Translations under genes and position numbers: made by a program
Shown: positions 5,508 to 13,275 of the stretch, piece by piece
Position numbering within the stretch: the first letter of the stretch is position 1
Layout: each line of letters begins with the position of its first letter
Assembly (NCBI GenBank): GCA_029256005.1
Contig: JAQSYS010000065.1
Span: forward strand, 1 to 13,456
DNA from: Sedimentibacter sp.
GTDB taxonomy: Bacteria > Bacillota > Clostridia > Tissierellales > Sedimentibacteraceae
Direction of reading: 5' to 3'
DNA: 13,456 nt
The notes under the pieces: generated by a model
What the model saw: only the letters and a program-made list of their open reading frames with translations
Database searches by the model: none
What the model was told of the DNA's origin: nothing

Positions 5508-8500
5508 TTACATGTAAATATATTGTTTTATTTTGTCAATGCTCCAAGGCAAGTCACGTTGATTATAATATAGTGTTCTTATTTCTAATAAGTTATGATT
5601 ACAGTAACTTAAGAATTCTTCATTCTCTAAATTATCAGATTTAGCGCTTTCTAAACTTACTAAAACGTCTCCCGGGTTAGTCTCACTTATTTTTGTTATA
5701 GCTTTTGATACGCTATTATATAATCCGAAATATTGCTTGTCATTAAAGCCCTTTTTGAATACCAATAATACTAAATCAATAATTATAGGCAGACAAACGA
5801 TTTCGGATACTTCTGATATGGCTTCGGTAATAGGAAAAATATCATTTTCATCTGTCATGTCAGGTAATGTATTCAATTGTTTAGCAATATCATAATATTT
5901 TTTTAGACCAAATTCATTATTCATTAAGATCAAATATTTGAGATATAACAAACCATCATTAGAGTTTTTATTTTCTTCAACAAGTCTATTAATTAGTTTC
6001 TCATTCTTATGTTTCGTAAAATTATCAACAATCAAATTTAACAAGTTTGTATTTGAATCGGGAAGGTACTTTTCTAATATAAAATCTCTTCCTTTAATAT
6101 CAATCAAATATTCTAAGGATATACGCCGTATCCATTCAGTATATGATTCATCTAATATTACAGAATAAGCCAAGTCAACTGCATATTGCAAGCCCTTTAT
6201 TTTACAATATTTAATATACATTTCTGCCAAACTCCCTACAATATTTTTCTCTTTAAGATTTTTGTGAATTTGATCTTCAATTTCTTTTTTGCTCAAACGA
6301 TTAGTTACATAATTGGAAAAAATTAGTTCTTCAGTTTTTTCTTTATGAAAGATGAAAGCCGGTACTATTAACATATTTAATATAATAGAATGTTCATATT
6401 CAATTGAAAACCGTTCGGCAAAATACATGCACCACACAGCTCTCCACGAAAAAGAAGTGGTGCCCTCTTTAGTAAACGTAAATTCTTTGTCAAAATCAAT
6501 GTTTCCTATGGATTTTAAGCAATAATCCGTAATAATATTTTCTTGCTCTTTGCTCACTAAGATAGTTTTATTATTACTCAATTCTTTATATATATTATGT
6601 ATAGAAAAAAATTCCCACGATAAAATATGATCTAAAAAATTAATAACCTTTCTATCTTCAAAATTGACATTAGAAATGGCCCAATGTACTTTATCTAAAT
6701 CATATCGTTTATTTAATCTTCGAAAAGAAATATGTTCTAAGTCTTCATATAAAGTGTCCGTGCCGTTACACAGTTCAACTAACTCTAAAATTAATTTATT
6801 AAATTCGCTTATTAAGAATAAGGCATCAAAAAATTTCTGTTCACCTATTTTTTTCAATGCCTCATAATCAATGATTTCTTTTTCCTCTATAAAAAGTCCG
6901 TCTTTATGTAAAACAGCATCACGCAATTCATTATATTTATAATTTCCTCTCCTATATCTTTGAACAAATGATATAAAATATTCCTTGTTTTCGAGCATAT
7001 CATTTTTGTATTTATATAGAAAGTTCTCAATACATTTTTCATCCATGATGTCTTCTAAATTGAAAATAAGATTTTCGCCTTTTATATTATTTAATATAAT
7101 TTTATAAGTTTTAAAGACTTCATTTGTATTAACTAAGAATTTTTTTGTTGAGTTCATTATTCTGTGCTCACAATGTGTTGATGATATTATAAACAACTGA
7201 ATAATATCTTCTAATATTTCTGTTTTACCTGAGGTATATATTTTTTCAGATGAATAGCATAATGTTTCAATGGTATCATCAAAAATTTGTATTGTTTCAT
7301 GATAATCATTGCTCTGAATTATATATTGAAAAACCTTGTGAATCGCTTCATATGTATCTAACATTTTAAGTATTTCTTGCACTCTAGATCTTTCACTGTA
7401 ATTTTCCCCATTATGAGAGTTAATTATCTTTATCCCGTCAACGATAAAATCAATTGCAATCTCCTGTAAATTAAATTCAATGATATAGCAATATAGGGCA
7501 TATCTTATTTCAGAATCCTTTTCATTGGCAAAATATTTTATAAAGTTATAAATATCACCTTCACTAAATAATTCTAAATTTGTTAATGCCATTATGGCTG
7601 CTCTAATTTCATAATTTCTTGTATATGCATTAAAACAACATGCAATTAAAGCATTTCTTACATTAGTAACTTTGCTATAATAGTTCGTAATAGCGCCAAT
7701 AATGTGTAATGCATTTGATTGTGATCTAAAGTTAGCGTGGAAAGTTATCTCATTAATTAAATAATCAATACTCTCATCTGATTGACCAAACTTTGCCAAA
7801 TCTTCTATGTCATTCTGATTTCTAGTAATCCACATATTATTATTCTTATATTCATCTAGGATCTTACATAAAATTTTGGTTCGTATAGATGTATCTAACC
7901 TTGAAGTTTCAAATTTTACTATGATAGATGGGGCAGTGTCAACTAACCAATCAACTAACTCTTGATTTAAGTATACCAATATTAAAAATGACAATGTATT
8001 TGACCATGAAGCTTTTAACTCATGCTGATTTTCAGAATAAGTTACTAACATTTTTATCTCATTCAAAGTCTTCTTAGTTAGGTATTTTGCTGCTAAAAAT
8101 TCACGAAAGTTATTATGCTCAAACTTCCACTGACTTCCGTTGACCTTACACCATATCCCAGTATACATGAGAAGATCGCGTTTATCTTTTGAAATTAATT
8201 GCTGATATTCTTCTGAATCTAAATAATTTTTCTTTAAACATTGCATTGCGAATGCCAACTCTTCCAATACAAATAAGATTTCTGATCTTCGACTATCAAT
8301 ATCTTTTGTTGTAATATATTTATTTTCATCTTGTTTAAGCATTTTATTGATTAGTTTATCCATTAATTGCTCTATAACAGGTAAGTCATTATCATAAATA
8401 TATAAATCAACTAATTGCACTAAAAAAAATGGGTTTTGAATTTGTTCTTTTAACTTTTTCTTCTTAATTTCATTCAAAAAATGAATATCATTTACATCTC

Positions 8501-9887
8501 TGATACGTAAATAATCAATTATATCGGCATCTGTTAATGGGCAAAGCGTATATTCGAAAAAGTTATTAAAAGTCCCAGCATTGGTTTGATCTATTGCATT
8601 TCTGTAAAAATTATTTCTTGTTGAAACAATTATTTCTTGTTCGGGATGACCTTTTACATATAGATTTAATCGCTTAGCAAAGGTATTTAAATTTTTATCT
8701 TCAATTTCGTCAAATCCATCAAAAATTAAAACAAACCTATAATTTATATCCTTCTTATAATTTTTCTCAATTAAAGATTCAATTGTGTAATCAACATAAT
8801 CATTTAATTGAATGAATATAGGAACTAATTTTCTTTCGCTAGACAAAACATATGCTAAACAATTAAGCTCATAGGATTTTCCAGAACCAGCGTCTCCAAT
8901 CAATACCACATGTTTTTTTTCATATATAATTTCTTTAAGACTTTTTATTTGTTCTTTATTATAGAATAAGCTTATCCCGCCTTGTTGTACAATGTCAAAA
9001 GGACCAACTTTTCTTATTATGTAATTTTCTGGCTTTGTATAACCTAAATATTCATCACAAATTATATAAGCATTATTATCATTCTTACTCTTATCTGGAT
9101 ATATAAGTACAGGAACATATTTGTCAAGATCTATTCTATAGTAATAATTATATATGGATACTATTTTTTCATTTTCTACAGATAATATATGGAATTGACT
9201 TCCCATTTCTTTAGCTTTAAGAAACATAGCACCAACACCTACAGATTTACAATTTTCGGCAATTGATGTAATATAAGTTCCATGTGTATGACCATGCAAA
9301 TGAAAAATAATATTTTTGTCATTAATAACATCAAATAAACGAATCACATTGCGTATATTTGCTGTATCATTAGTATCTTCACTAAAGGGACTATGATGTG
9401 TAATTAATATATTATTTAGATAAGGATTGACATTTTCAATGATTGATTCTGTGTCAACTTGTCCATAATAAATTGATTTATGATAAGTGGAGTTAGATAG
9501 TATAAAATTAAATGAATTAACTATTTTGGAGTAGCATGAACCATCAACAAACTTTCCAATACCATTTTGAAATTCTTCACAAAAATCATCAAATGCTTTG
9601 AAACCACAATCAGGATTCAGATCATGATTTCCGGGAACCATAACAAATTCTATATTCCTATTACCAGCTTTTTGTTTTAAATATTCAAAAATTTTATTTG
9701 CGACATTGTAATATCTAATTTTTCCTTTATCTACAACATCTCCGCACATTACTACAGTTAACTCTTCTGTTGCTCCCGATTCACGATTTATCACATCAAA
9801 AATCTTGTCGATTCTTTTTAATAATATATTTAAACATTTATTCCAATTATTTGAAATATGTAAATCTGAAACCATTAGTATTTTCAT
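5508..9887 (-). CDS. Metallophosphoesterase-NACHT STAND NTPase with long helical C-terminus; candidate anti-phage protein
   Basis: A 1459-aa multidomain protein. Residues 1 to about 250 are a calcineurin-like metallophosphoesterase with all metal-ligand motifs: DLH (8-10), GD (D50), GNHD (86-89), HH (164-165) and GHTH (199-202). An NTPase of the NACHT/STAND type follows: Walker A GDAGSGKS (331-338), Walker B LIFDGFDE (387-394), STR (422-424), a winged-helix region near NPFFL, and the NACHT-associated FEHNNFREFLAAKYL (589-603). The remaining ~850 aa are helical and repeat-like, without a name I recognise, and would form the sensor. In bacterial NLR-like (Avs/bNACHT) proteins, target binding by the C-terminus drives oligomerisation and activates the N-terminal effector; here the effector would be the phosphoesterase. 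I chose ATG 9887 (MKILMVSDLH) with AGAAGGG 10 nt upstream; an upstream TTG at 9914 adds nine unlikely residues. It is the only gene between att-like sites B and D'. Confidence 0.88.
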   Translation of the reverse strand: MKILMVSDLHISNNWNKCLNILLKRIDKIFDVINRESGATEELTVVMCGDVVDKGKIRYYNVANKIFEYLKQKAGNRNIEFVMVPGNHDLNPDCGFKAFDDFCEEFQNGIGKFVDGSCYSKIVNSFNFILSNSTYHKSIYYGQVDTESIIENVNPYLNNILITHHSPFSEDTNDTANIRNVIRLFDVINDKNIIFHLHGHTHGTYITSIAENCKSVGVGAMFLKAKEMGSQFHILSVENEKIVSIYNYYYRIDLDKYVPVLIYPDKSKNDNNAYIICDEYLGYTKPENYIIRKVGPFDIVQQGGISLFYNKEQIKSLKEIIYEKKHVVLIGDAGSGKSYELNCLAYVLSSERKLVPIFIQLNDYVDYTIESLIEKNYKKDINYRFVLIFDGFDEIEDKNLNTFAKRLNLYVKGHPEQEIIVSTRNNFYRNAIDQTNAGTFNNFFEYTLCPLTDADIIDYLRIRDVNDIHFLNEIKKKKLKEQIQNPFFLVQLVDLYIYDNDLPVIEQLMDKLINKMLKQDENKYITTKDIDSRRSEILFVLEELAFAMQCLKKNYLDSEEYQQLISKDKRDLLMYTGIWCKVNGSQWKFEHNNFREFLAAKYLTKKTLNEIKMLVTYSENQHELKASWSNTLSFLILVYLNQELVDWLVDTAPSIIVKFETSRLDTSIRTKILCKILDEYKNNNMWITRNQNDIEDLAKFGQSDESIDYLINEITFHANFRSQSNALHIIGAITNYYSKVTNVRNALIACCFNAYTRNYEIRAAIMALTNLELFSEGDIYNFIKYFANEKDSEIRYALYCYIIEFNLQEIAIDFIVDGIKIINSHNGENYSERSRVQEILKMLDTYEAIHKVFQYIIQSNDYHETIQIFDDTIETLCYSSEKIYTSGKTEILEDIIQLFIISSTHCEHRIMNSTKKFLVNTNEVFKTYKIILNNIKGENLIFNLEDIMDEKCIENFLYKYKNDMLENKEYFISFVQRYRRGNYKYNELRDAVLHKDGLFIEEKEIIDYEALKKIGEQKFFDALFLISEFNKLILELVELCNGTDTLYEDLEHISFRRLNKRYDLDKVHWAISNVNFEDRKVINFLDHILSWEFFSIHNIYKELSNNKTILVSKEQENIITDYCLKSIGNIDFDKEFTFTKEGTTSFSWRAVWCMYFAERFSIEYEHSIILNMLIVPAFIFHKEKTEELIFSNYVTNRLSKKEIEDQIHKNLKEKNIVGSLAEMYIKYCKIKGLQYAVDLAYSVILDESYTEWIRRISLEYLIDIKGRDFILEKYLPDSNTNLLNLIVDNFTKHKNEKLINRLVEENKNSNDGLLYLKYLILMNNEFGLKKYYDIAKQLNTLPDMTDENDIFPITEAISEVSEIVCLPIIIDLVLLVFKKGFNDKQYFGLYNSVSKAITKISETNPGDVLVSLESAKSDNLENEEFLSYCNHNLLEIRTLYYNQRDLPWSIDKIKQYIYM

Positions 9888-10141
9888 GAAAAGAAAACCC
9901 TTCTTTCTCAACAAAGGATATAATATCTTCTAGATAAATTTAAAATAATTTCGGTATATATAAAATATTAATTATGAATATATTTTATTTTATCATATTT
10001 TCGTGGTAATTGTATAGCTATAGATATTTTCTACCCTAGTAATAAAGACTTACTATATACTAAATCCTTGAAATATATAGGTTTAAAATACTTAAAAAAT
10101 GAAAACCTTGAAATCAAGTCTTCCTAATCAGAGATAAAAAT

Positions 10142-10208
10142 GAACTTTACACCAATCCAAAACTCTATAAAAATAAGGAAAAAGCGCAATGTCTACAATG
10201 TGTGTATA
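10142..10208 (-). repeat. Arm-like site D' of the B type, tRNA core not recognisable
   Basis: GAACTTTACA, then AATCC, CTATAAAAATAAGGA, GCGCA, TGTCTACA (10190) and TGTGTATA (10201, 11-bp period) follow the same order as the right arm of copy B (5319-5397). The tRNA end that should precede it has decayed to AT-rich sequence ending in GAAC. This suggests an older or deleted insertion boundary between the NACHT unit and the next one. Confidence 0.5.
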
Positions 10209-10383
10209 ATTGTTCTTTATAATTTCAACTTACAAAAATTGTAAAAAATACAAAAAGAGCAAGTGAGGTTCTTTTACATTGAATCCGTGAGTTACTCGGA
10301 CACAGCAATCTAAATACTACCTTGAGCTATATATATAATCCTTTTTGTAAACTGTCTATAAGTTTATACAGGAAAAGATACAT

Positions 10384-10419
10384 AAAAAAATCGGGAATTC
10401 CTATAAAATAAGGCTTCCC
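10384..10419 (-). terminator. Terminator-like hairpin beside tRNA-Gly end copy at 10431
   Basis: GGGAA (10393-10397) pairs with TTCCC (10415-10419) and CCT (10400-10402) with AGG (10411-10413) around an A/T loop. On the minus strand the stem is followed by seven T after one GA step. It occupies the tRNA-terminator position relative to copy D, and would also end transcripts leaving the DGQHR gene. Confidence 0.55.
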
Positions 10420-10430
10420 AATTAATTTAG

Positions 10431-10533
10431 TTAAGCGTGAGACGGGATTCGAATAAATCTCCGCACACATAAATACTGATAAATAGGAGGTTTGTGGCTT
10501 CTGTTATTTATCTGAACACACTATTGCACACAT
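10431..10533 (-). repeat. tRNA-Gly 3'-end copy D with TGCACACAT arm sites
   Basis: Positions 10431-10454 match the tRNA-Gly end with two C-to-T changes. To the right is the same arm as at site A: CCGCACACAT, ACTGATAAATAGGAGG, CTTCTGTTATTTATC, then a degenerate TGAACACAC and an exact TGCACACAT (10525), 12 bp apart. Against site A there are 9 mismatches in 103 bp, five of them C-to-T. It marks the left end of the tRNA-proximal unit with the DGQHR and 2TM genes. Confidence 0.75.
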
Positions 10534-10607
10534 CAGTCTTCGAGACATTAGTATTTTTTATATTGCAATAATAACAATGCAGTAATTAATATCATGGTTC
10601 AATATCA

Positions 10608-11849
10608 TTAATAAAAATTCTTAACTAAAACATCTCTAATTTGATTTGTTAGATTTTGAATTGCTGCTTTATTTGTTCCTTCGACATAGATTTTAGAACC
10701 CAATTTGTTTTCTGTTTTAAGTCTGTCATATTCCAATCTATTCCAGACTATATTATCTTTCAAAACATATAAAGAATCTATATATTTTTTATAATTAAAT
10801 TCACATTTTTTAAAATGATATTCAAAATTATTAAACATTGCACTAAGACCAAGAGTTTTTGGTAATTGGGACTTTTTTATTGATATGACCAAATACCGAT
10901 AATTTTTCTGCTGTTCAATATTCTGACAATCTTCTATAATTGGCCAATCCTCTTGAAATACATGTTGAATAGCTTTTAAATATGTATATAACGCATTCAG
11001 CTTTTCTTGAGTCTGATATTTTGAAAGTACTCCTTTGTATATGATGGGATATATGCATTCTACTAAAAATGCTTGAGAAATAAATCCATCGCCTGTACCA
11101 AGCATTTTAACACTATCATAGATTGGTGAACTTTCTTCCTCATATAGAGAGCGGATGATGTTGTGACATTCTTTTATTGCTCTAATTTCTTTATCTTTTA
11201 GTTTGTTTTCATCAAATACATCTTCTAAAAGACCAGTTAAATCATAAATAAGGGACTTATCAACAGATTTTTGATTTCCGTTAATGTCGATAAATATTTT
11301 TGAAACCATAGATATGGATGGTCCAAATAGAAGTACAATTGGTAACTCTATCTCATCTGTTTCCGAGTTGTTATTACAAAAATAACCAGCAAGCCTATGC
11401 TGCCCATCAATTACAGTCATAACATACTCATTTGTGATATCAATAGAATAAAGACCGAGTTTTTCATCAATAGGATTAATAAAGTCAATATAATCATTTC
11501 CGGTATATTTACTTTCCACGCCCATATTATAACATGCTAATACAATTGAATTCGGAATAATATTATTTGAATCAGAAATATATTTGCTTATGCTATTTAG
11601 TCGGTCAAGTTGCAATTTGCGTTGAACATAATTATCTCCATAATCACACTCAACACCGAGTTTACTTAAATCACTAATATATTTAAATAAACTACTATTG
11701 TTACTACCACCAAGATAAGGCTTTTTATTATCATTGATATAAGATTGCCTAAAAGTTAATTTAACAACTTCTTTGAGCTTTCCTACTGTCATTTTTGAGG
11801 AATATATATAATTATTATGTTGAACAATTTTCATTAATGGTATTCGCAT
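10608..11849 (-). CDS. DGQHR-domain protein (DndB-related superfamily)
   Basis: A 413-aa protein with the hallmarks of the DGQHR family: QRKLQLDRLNSISKYI (76-91), PNSIVL (99-104), the name motif VIDGQHRLAGYF (146-157), and FIDINGNQKSVDKSL (186-200). DGQHR proteins are related to DndB of DNA phosphorothioation systems and have a ParB/sulfiredoxin-like core; stand-alone members often sit in islands and are poorly understood. No dnd or ssp modification gene is nearby. The ATG follows the stop of the membrane-protein gene with no gap (TAAATG), and its ribosome site GGGAGGA lies in the last codons of that gene, so the two are translationally coupled and probably work as a pair. No membrane segment or signal peptide is seen, so it is cytoplasmic. 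Function in defence is inferred from context only. Confidence 0.85.
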   Translation of the reverse strand: MRIPLMKIVQHNNYIYSSKMTVGKLKEVVKLTFRQSYINDNKKPYLGGSNNSSLFKYISDLSKLGVECDYGDNYVQRKLQLDRLNSISKYISDSNNIIPNSIVLACYNMGVESKYTGNDYIDFINPIDEKLGLYSIDITNEYVMTVIDGQHRLAGYFCNNNSETDEIELPIVLLFGPSISMVSKIFIDINGNQKSVDKSLIYDLTGLLEDVFDENKLKDKEIRAIKECHNIIRSLYEEESSPIYDSVKMLGTGDGFISQAFLVECIYPIIYKGVLSKYQTQEKLNALYTYLKAIQHVFQEDWPIIEDCQNIEQQKNYRYLVISIKKSQLPKTLGLSAMFNNFEYHFKKCEFNYKKYIDSLYVLKDNIVWNRLEYDRLKTENKLGSKIYVEGTNKAAIQNLTNQIRDVLVKNFY

Positions 11850-12692
11850 TTATCTTTCTCCTCCCTGTATAAATGGTCGTAAAGTAGTATCACCTAAGCC
11901 CTCACCAATTGAAGCATAACTGCTTTTGTAAAATTGATTCTCAATTTTAGCTTTATTGAATGCTAATTCAATTTTTAAAGTGAAACTATGATATTTAATA
12001 TCCCTAAAAATGTTTTTTATTGTCAGTACTAATTCAATTAGTGTGGATGTTAAAAGACCTGAAAAAACATTAGTTAATATAGTAGCTTTCTGCTGAATGG
12101 ATTGAGTGTCTTCTCCACTATCAATTAATTTTAAATAGTTAATATATGTGCCTTTGAAAAGAATCAAGGACATTATAAATAGTAGAAATAGTACAGCAGG
12201 TGTCTTTATATGCTCTTTAAAAGTCTTATAATAATTCCTGATAATAATGTCAAATTCTAAGAACATATCTTTTGATACAATGTCCTGTGTACTTTCATGG
12301 AAAAAATATACTTTCCCTTTGCATTTATTGTTTATTTTAAATTTTATGTGCCCTTCATAGTCCTTATTCAATTTGTTTTGAAATGTTTTTAATGATGATT
12401 CAACGTCTGTATTTTCTGAAACTATGATACATTTAATCTGATTCAAAGCTGGAATATTATTTCTATATTTTAATAGACAAAATTTTATATCATCATGGTG
12501 ATTAATATAAATCATATCGTGATTATCACTTAGTTGATAGATGTTTTTTGAAGGTGTACACCATTCTCTCTTTTCTCTTTTTATATAAACTTTATACTCG
12601 TCTACGGTTTTAAATAAAGATTCAGTTATTTTTGTAAAGTCATAATTTTTATCTTTTATTGATAAATTCAGTTGAATTTCTATGACATTCAA
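11850..12692 (-). CDS. Two-TM membrane protein, partner of the DGQHR protein
   Basis: A 280-aa protein (292 if started at ATG 12728) with a cytoplasmic-looking N-terminal domain of about 160 residues, two membrane helices (TPAVLFLLFIMSLILF and KATILTNVFSGLLTSTLIEL, about residues 164-188 and 204-226 from the TTG start), and a short polar tail. I do not recognise the N-terminal domain. I prefer TTG 12692: a G7 tract lies 5-6 nt before it, whereas ATG 12728 has no ribosome site, begins about 5 nt after the tRNA terminator T-run, and adds odd residues (KTCVHDMGGKR). The gene starts so close to the tRNA that no independent promoter fits except inside the terminator or tRNA. Two-TM proteins paired with a sensor are a common effector design in defence systems; that role is a guess here. 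Confidence 0.75.
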   Translation of the reverse strand: MNVIEIQLNLSIKDKNYDFTKITESLFKTVDEYKVYIKREKREWCTPSKNIYQLSDNHDMIYINHHDDIKFCLLKYRNNIPALNQIKCIIVSENTDVESSLKTFQNKLNKDYEGHIKFKINNKCKGKVYFFHESTQDIVSKDMFLEFDIIIRNYYKTFKEHIKTPAVLFLLFIMSLILFKGTYINYLKLIDSGEDTQSIQQKATILTNVFSGLLTSTLIELVLTIKNIFRDIKYHSFTLKIELAFNKAKIENQFYKSSYASIGEGLGDTTLRPFIQGGER

Positions 12693-12732
12693 TCTTTTCC
12701 CCCCCATATCATGCACACATGTTTTCAAACAA

Positions 12733-12771
12733 CAAAAAAATCGCTAATCCTTAATTTTAAGGATTAGCGAT
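12733..12771 (-). terminator. Rho-independent terminator of tRNA-Gly
   Basis: ATCGCTAATCCTTAA (12740-12754) and TTAAGGATTAGCGAT (12757-12771) are a perfect 15-bp inverted repeat, and on the minus strand the stem runs into seven T. It begins 12 nt after the tRNA 3' end. It is the strongest hairpin in the window and lies between the tRNA and the first cassette gene. Confidence 0.9.
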
Positions 12772-12783
12772 ACTTTTCAATTA

Positions 12784-12855
12784 AGCGCGAGACGGGATTC
12801 GAACCCGCGACCCTCGCCTTGGCAAGGCGATACTCCACCACTGAGCCACTCGCGC
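12784..12855 (-). tRNA. tRNA-Gly, anticodon GCC
   Basis: A 72-nt cloverleaf: acceptor GCGCGAG/CTCGCGC (7 bp), D-arm starting GCTC, anticodon stem TCGCC/GGCGA with loop TTGCCAA (anticodon GCC), variable GGGTC, T-arm with loop TTCGAAT, and discriminator T as expected for bacterial tRNA-Gly. CCA is not encoded; TAA follows. The 3' half of the T-arm and the acceptor strand are the segment copied at 3708, 5005, 5299 and 10431, so this gene is the integration target and remains intact. A weak minus-strand promoter (TTTAAA 12945-12950, 17 bp, TAATAT 12922-12927) lies upstream. Confidence 0.97.
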
Positions 12856-12921
12856 ACTATTTTGATGTCAACCATTTTTTCAACTTTTTCATCATTTATG
12901 TAAACCAAAAATTAATGAGTT

Positions 12922-12950
12922 ATATTATTCATTCTAGTTGATACTTTAAA
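12922..12950 (-). promoter_or_regulatory. Possible promoter of tRNA-Gly
   Basis: On the minus strand TTTAAA (12950-12945) and TAATAT (12927-12922) are 17 bp apart, about 67 bp before the tRNA 5' end. A TTGACA at 12871-12876 has no good -10 box before the tRNA. If the cassette genes lack their own promoter, this would also be their source through readthrough. Support is weak. Confidence 0.3.
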
Positions 12951-12962
12951 TATATGCACCCA

Positions 12963-13220
12963 TTATCTATTTGTTGTAAAAAAGATAATAAAATCATCTA
13001 CTTCTTCTTTCGAGCATGTCCCTGATTTTCGCTTAATTAATAAGCATTCAAAAGCTATAAAGATATTGATGGATTGTACCTCTTCCTCGCTTACTTTCTG
13101 CTCTAATAATTCAATTCTAAATTCCCTAAGTTTACTTAAAGCACACTCTAATGTCTTATCGCTCAATTCATCTCTAAGCTCCTTATACAATGAATTAAAC
13201 TTCTCTTTATCATATCTCAA
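12963..13220 (-). CDS. Small helical protein of unknown function
   Basis: An 85-aa protein, rich in Glu, Lys and Leu, predicted mostly alpha-helical: helices about 4-17, 20-40 (DKTLECALSKLREFRIELLE) and 43-62, with a short tail. I do not recognise the family; it has no signal peptide, membrane segment or catalytic motif. The start is TTG at 13220, chosen because GAAGGGGG lies 8 nt upstream and no ATG is available near it. It is upstream of the tRNA and outside the repeat-bounded stack. Its leader contains a heptamer tandem repeat, and a LexA box lies about 190 nt upstream, so damage-inducible expression is possible. Confidence 0.7.
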   Translation of the reverse strand: MRYDKEKFNSLYKELRDELSDKTLECALSKLREFRIELLEQKVSEEEVQSINIFIAFECLLIKRKSGTCSKEEVDDFIIFFTTNR

Positions 13221-13275
13221 GCTAATCAGCCCCCTTCAAATATAATAATTTACGAACTCTCCCCTATCTCTTAAT

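Larger units (their letters stand above)
9888..10607. other. Non-coding region upstream of the NACHT gene with two att-like sites
   Basis: There is no gene here. Positions 9920-10020 are very AT-rich and should hold the NACHT promoter, though I see no clean -35/-10 pair. CCTTGAAAT occurs twice (10065 and 10107 areas). Arm site D' starts at 10142, a TGTCTATA like its arm motif is at about 10351, a terminator-like hairpin lies at 10384-10419, and att-like site D is at 10431-10533. The span 10142-10431 is a gene-free unit of about 290 bp. Confidence 0.55.
3708..12804 (-). mobile_element. Stack of small cassettes at the 3' end of tRNA-Gly
   Basis: The region from the outermost tRNA-end copy to the intact tRNA divides at direct repeats into: GNAT unit (3708-5004), gene-free unit (5005-5298), MPE-NACHT unit (5299 to about 10141), gene-free unit (10142-10430) and DGQHR/2TM unit (10431-12783). 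All repeats share the tRNA's orientation, and each has a hairpin on its left and arm-like motifs on its right. New insertions at the tRNA would push older ones left, so the DGQHR unit would be youngest. No recombinase gene is inside, so movement would need one supplied elsewhere. Boundaries are read from repeats; mobility is inferred. Confidence 0.55.

Noticed and set aside
5938..6867. Plus-strand open frames of 76 and 67 codons inside the NACHT gene
   Set aside because: Antisense shadows of a long gene with clear domains.
3702..10533. CRISPR array from the repeated tRNA-end motif
   Set aside because: There are only four fragment copies with spacings of 0.3-5 kb that contain genes, and the repeat is explained by tRNA-Gly.
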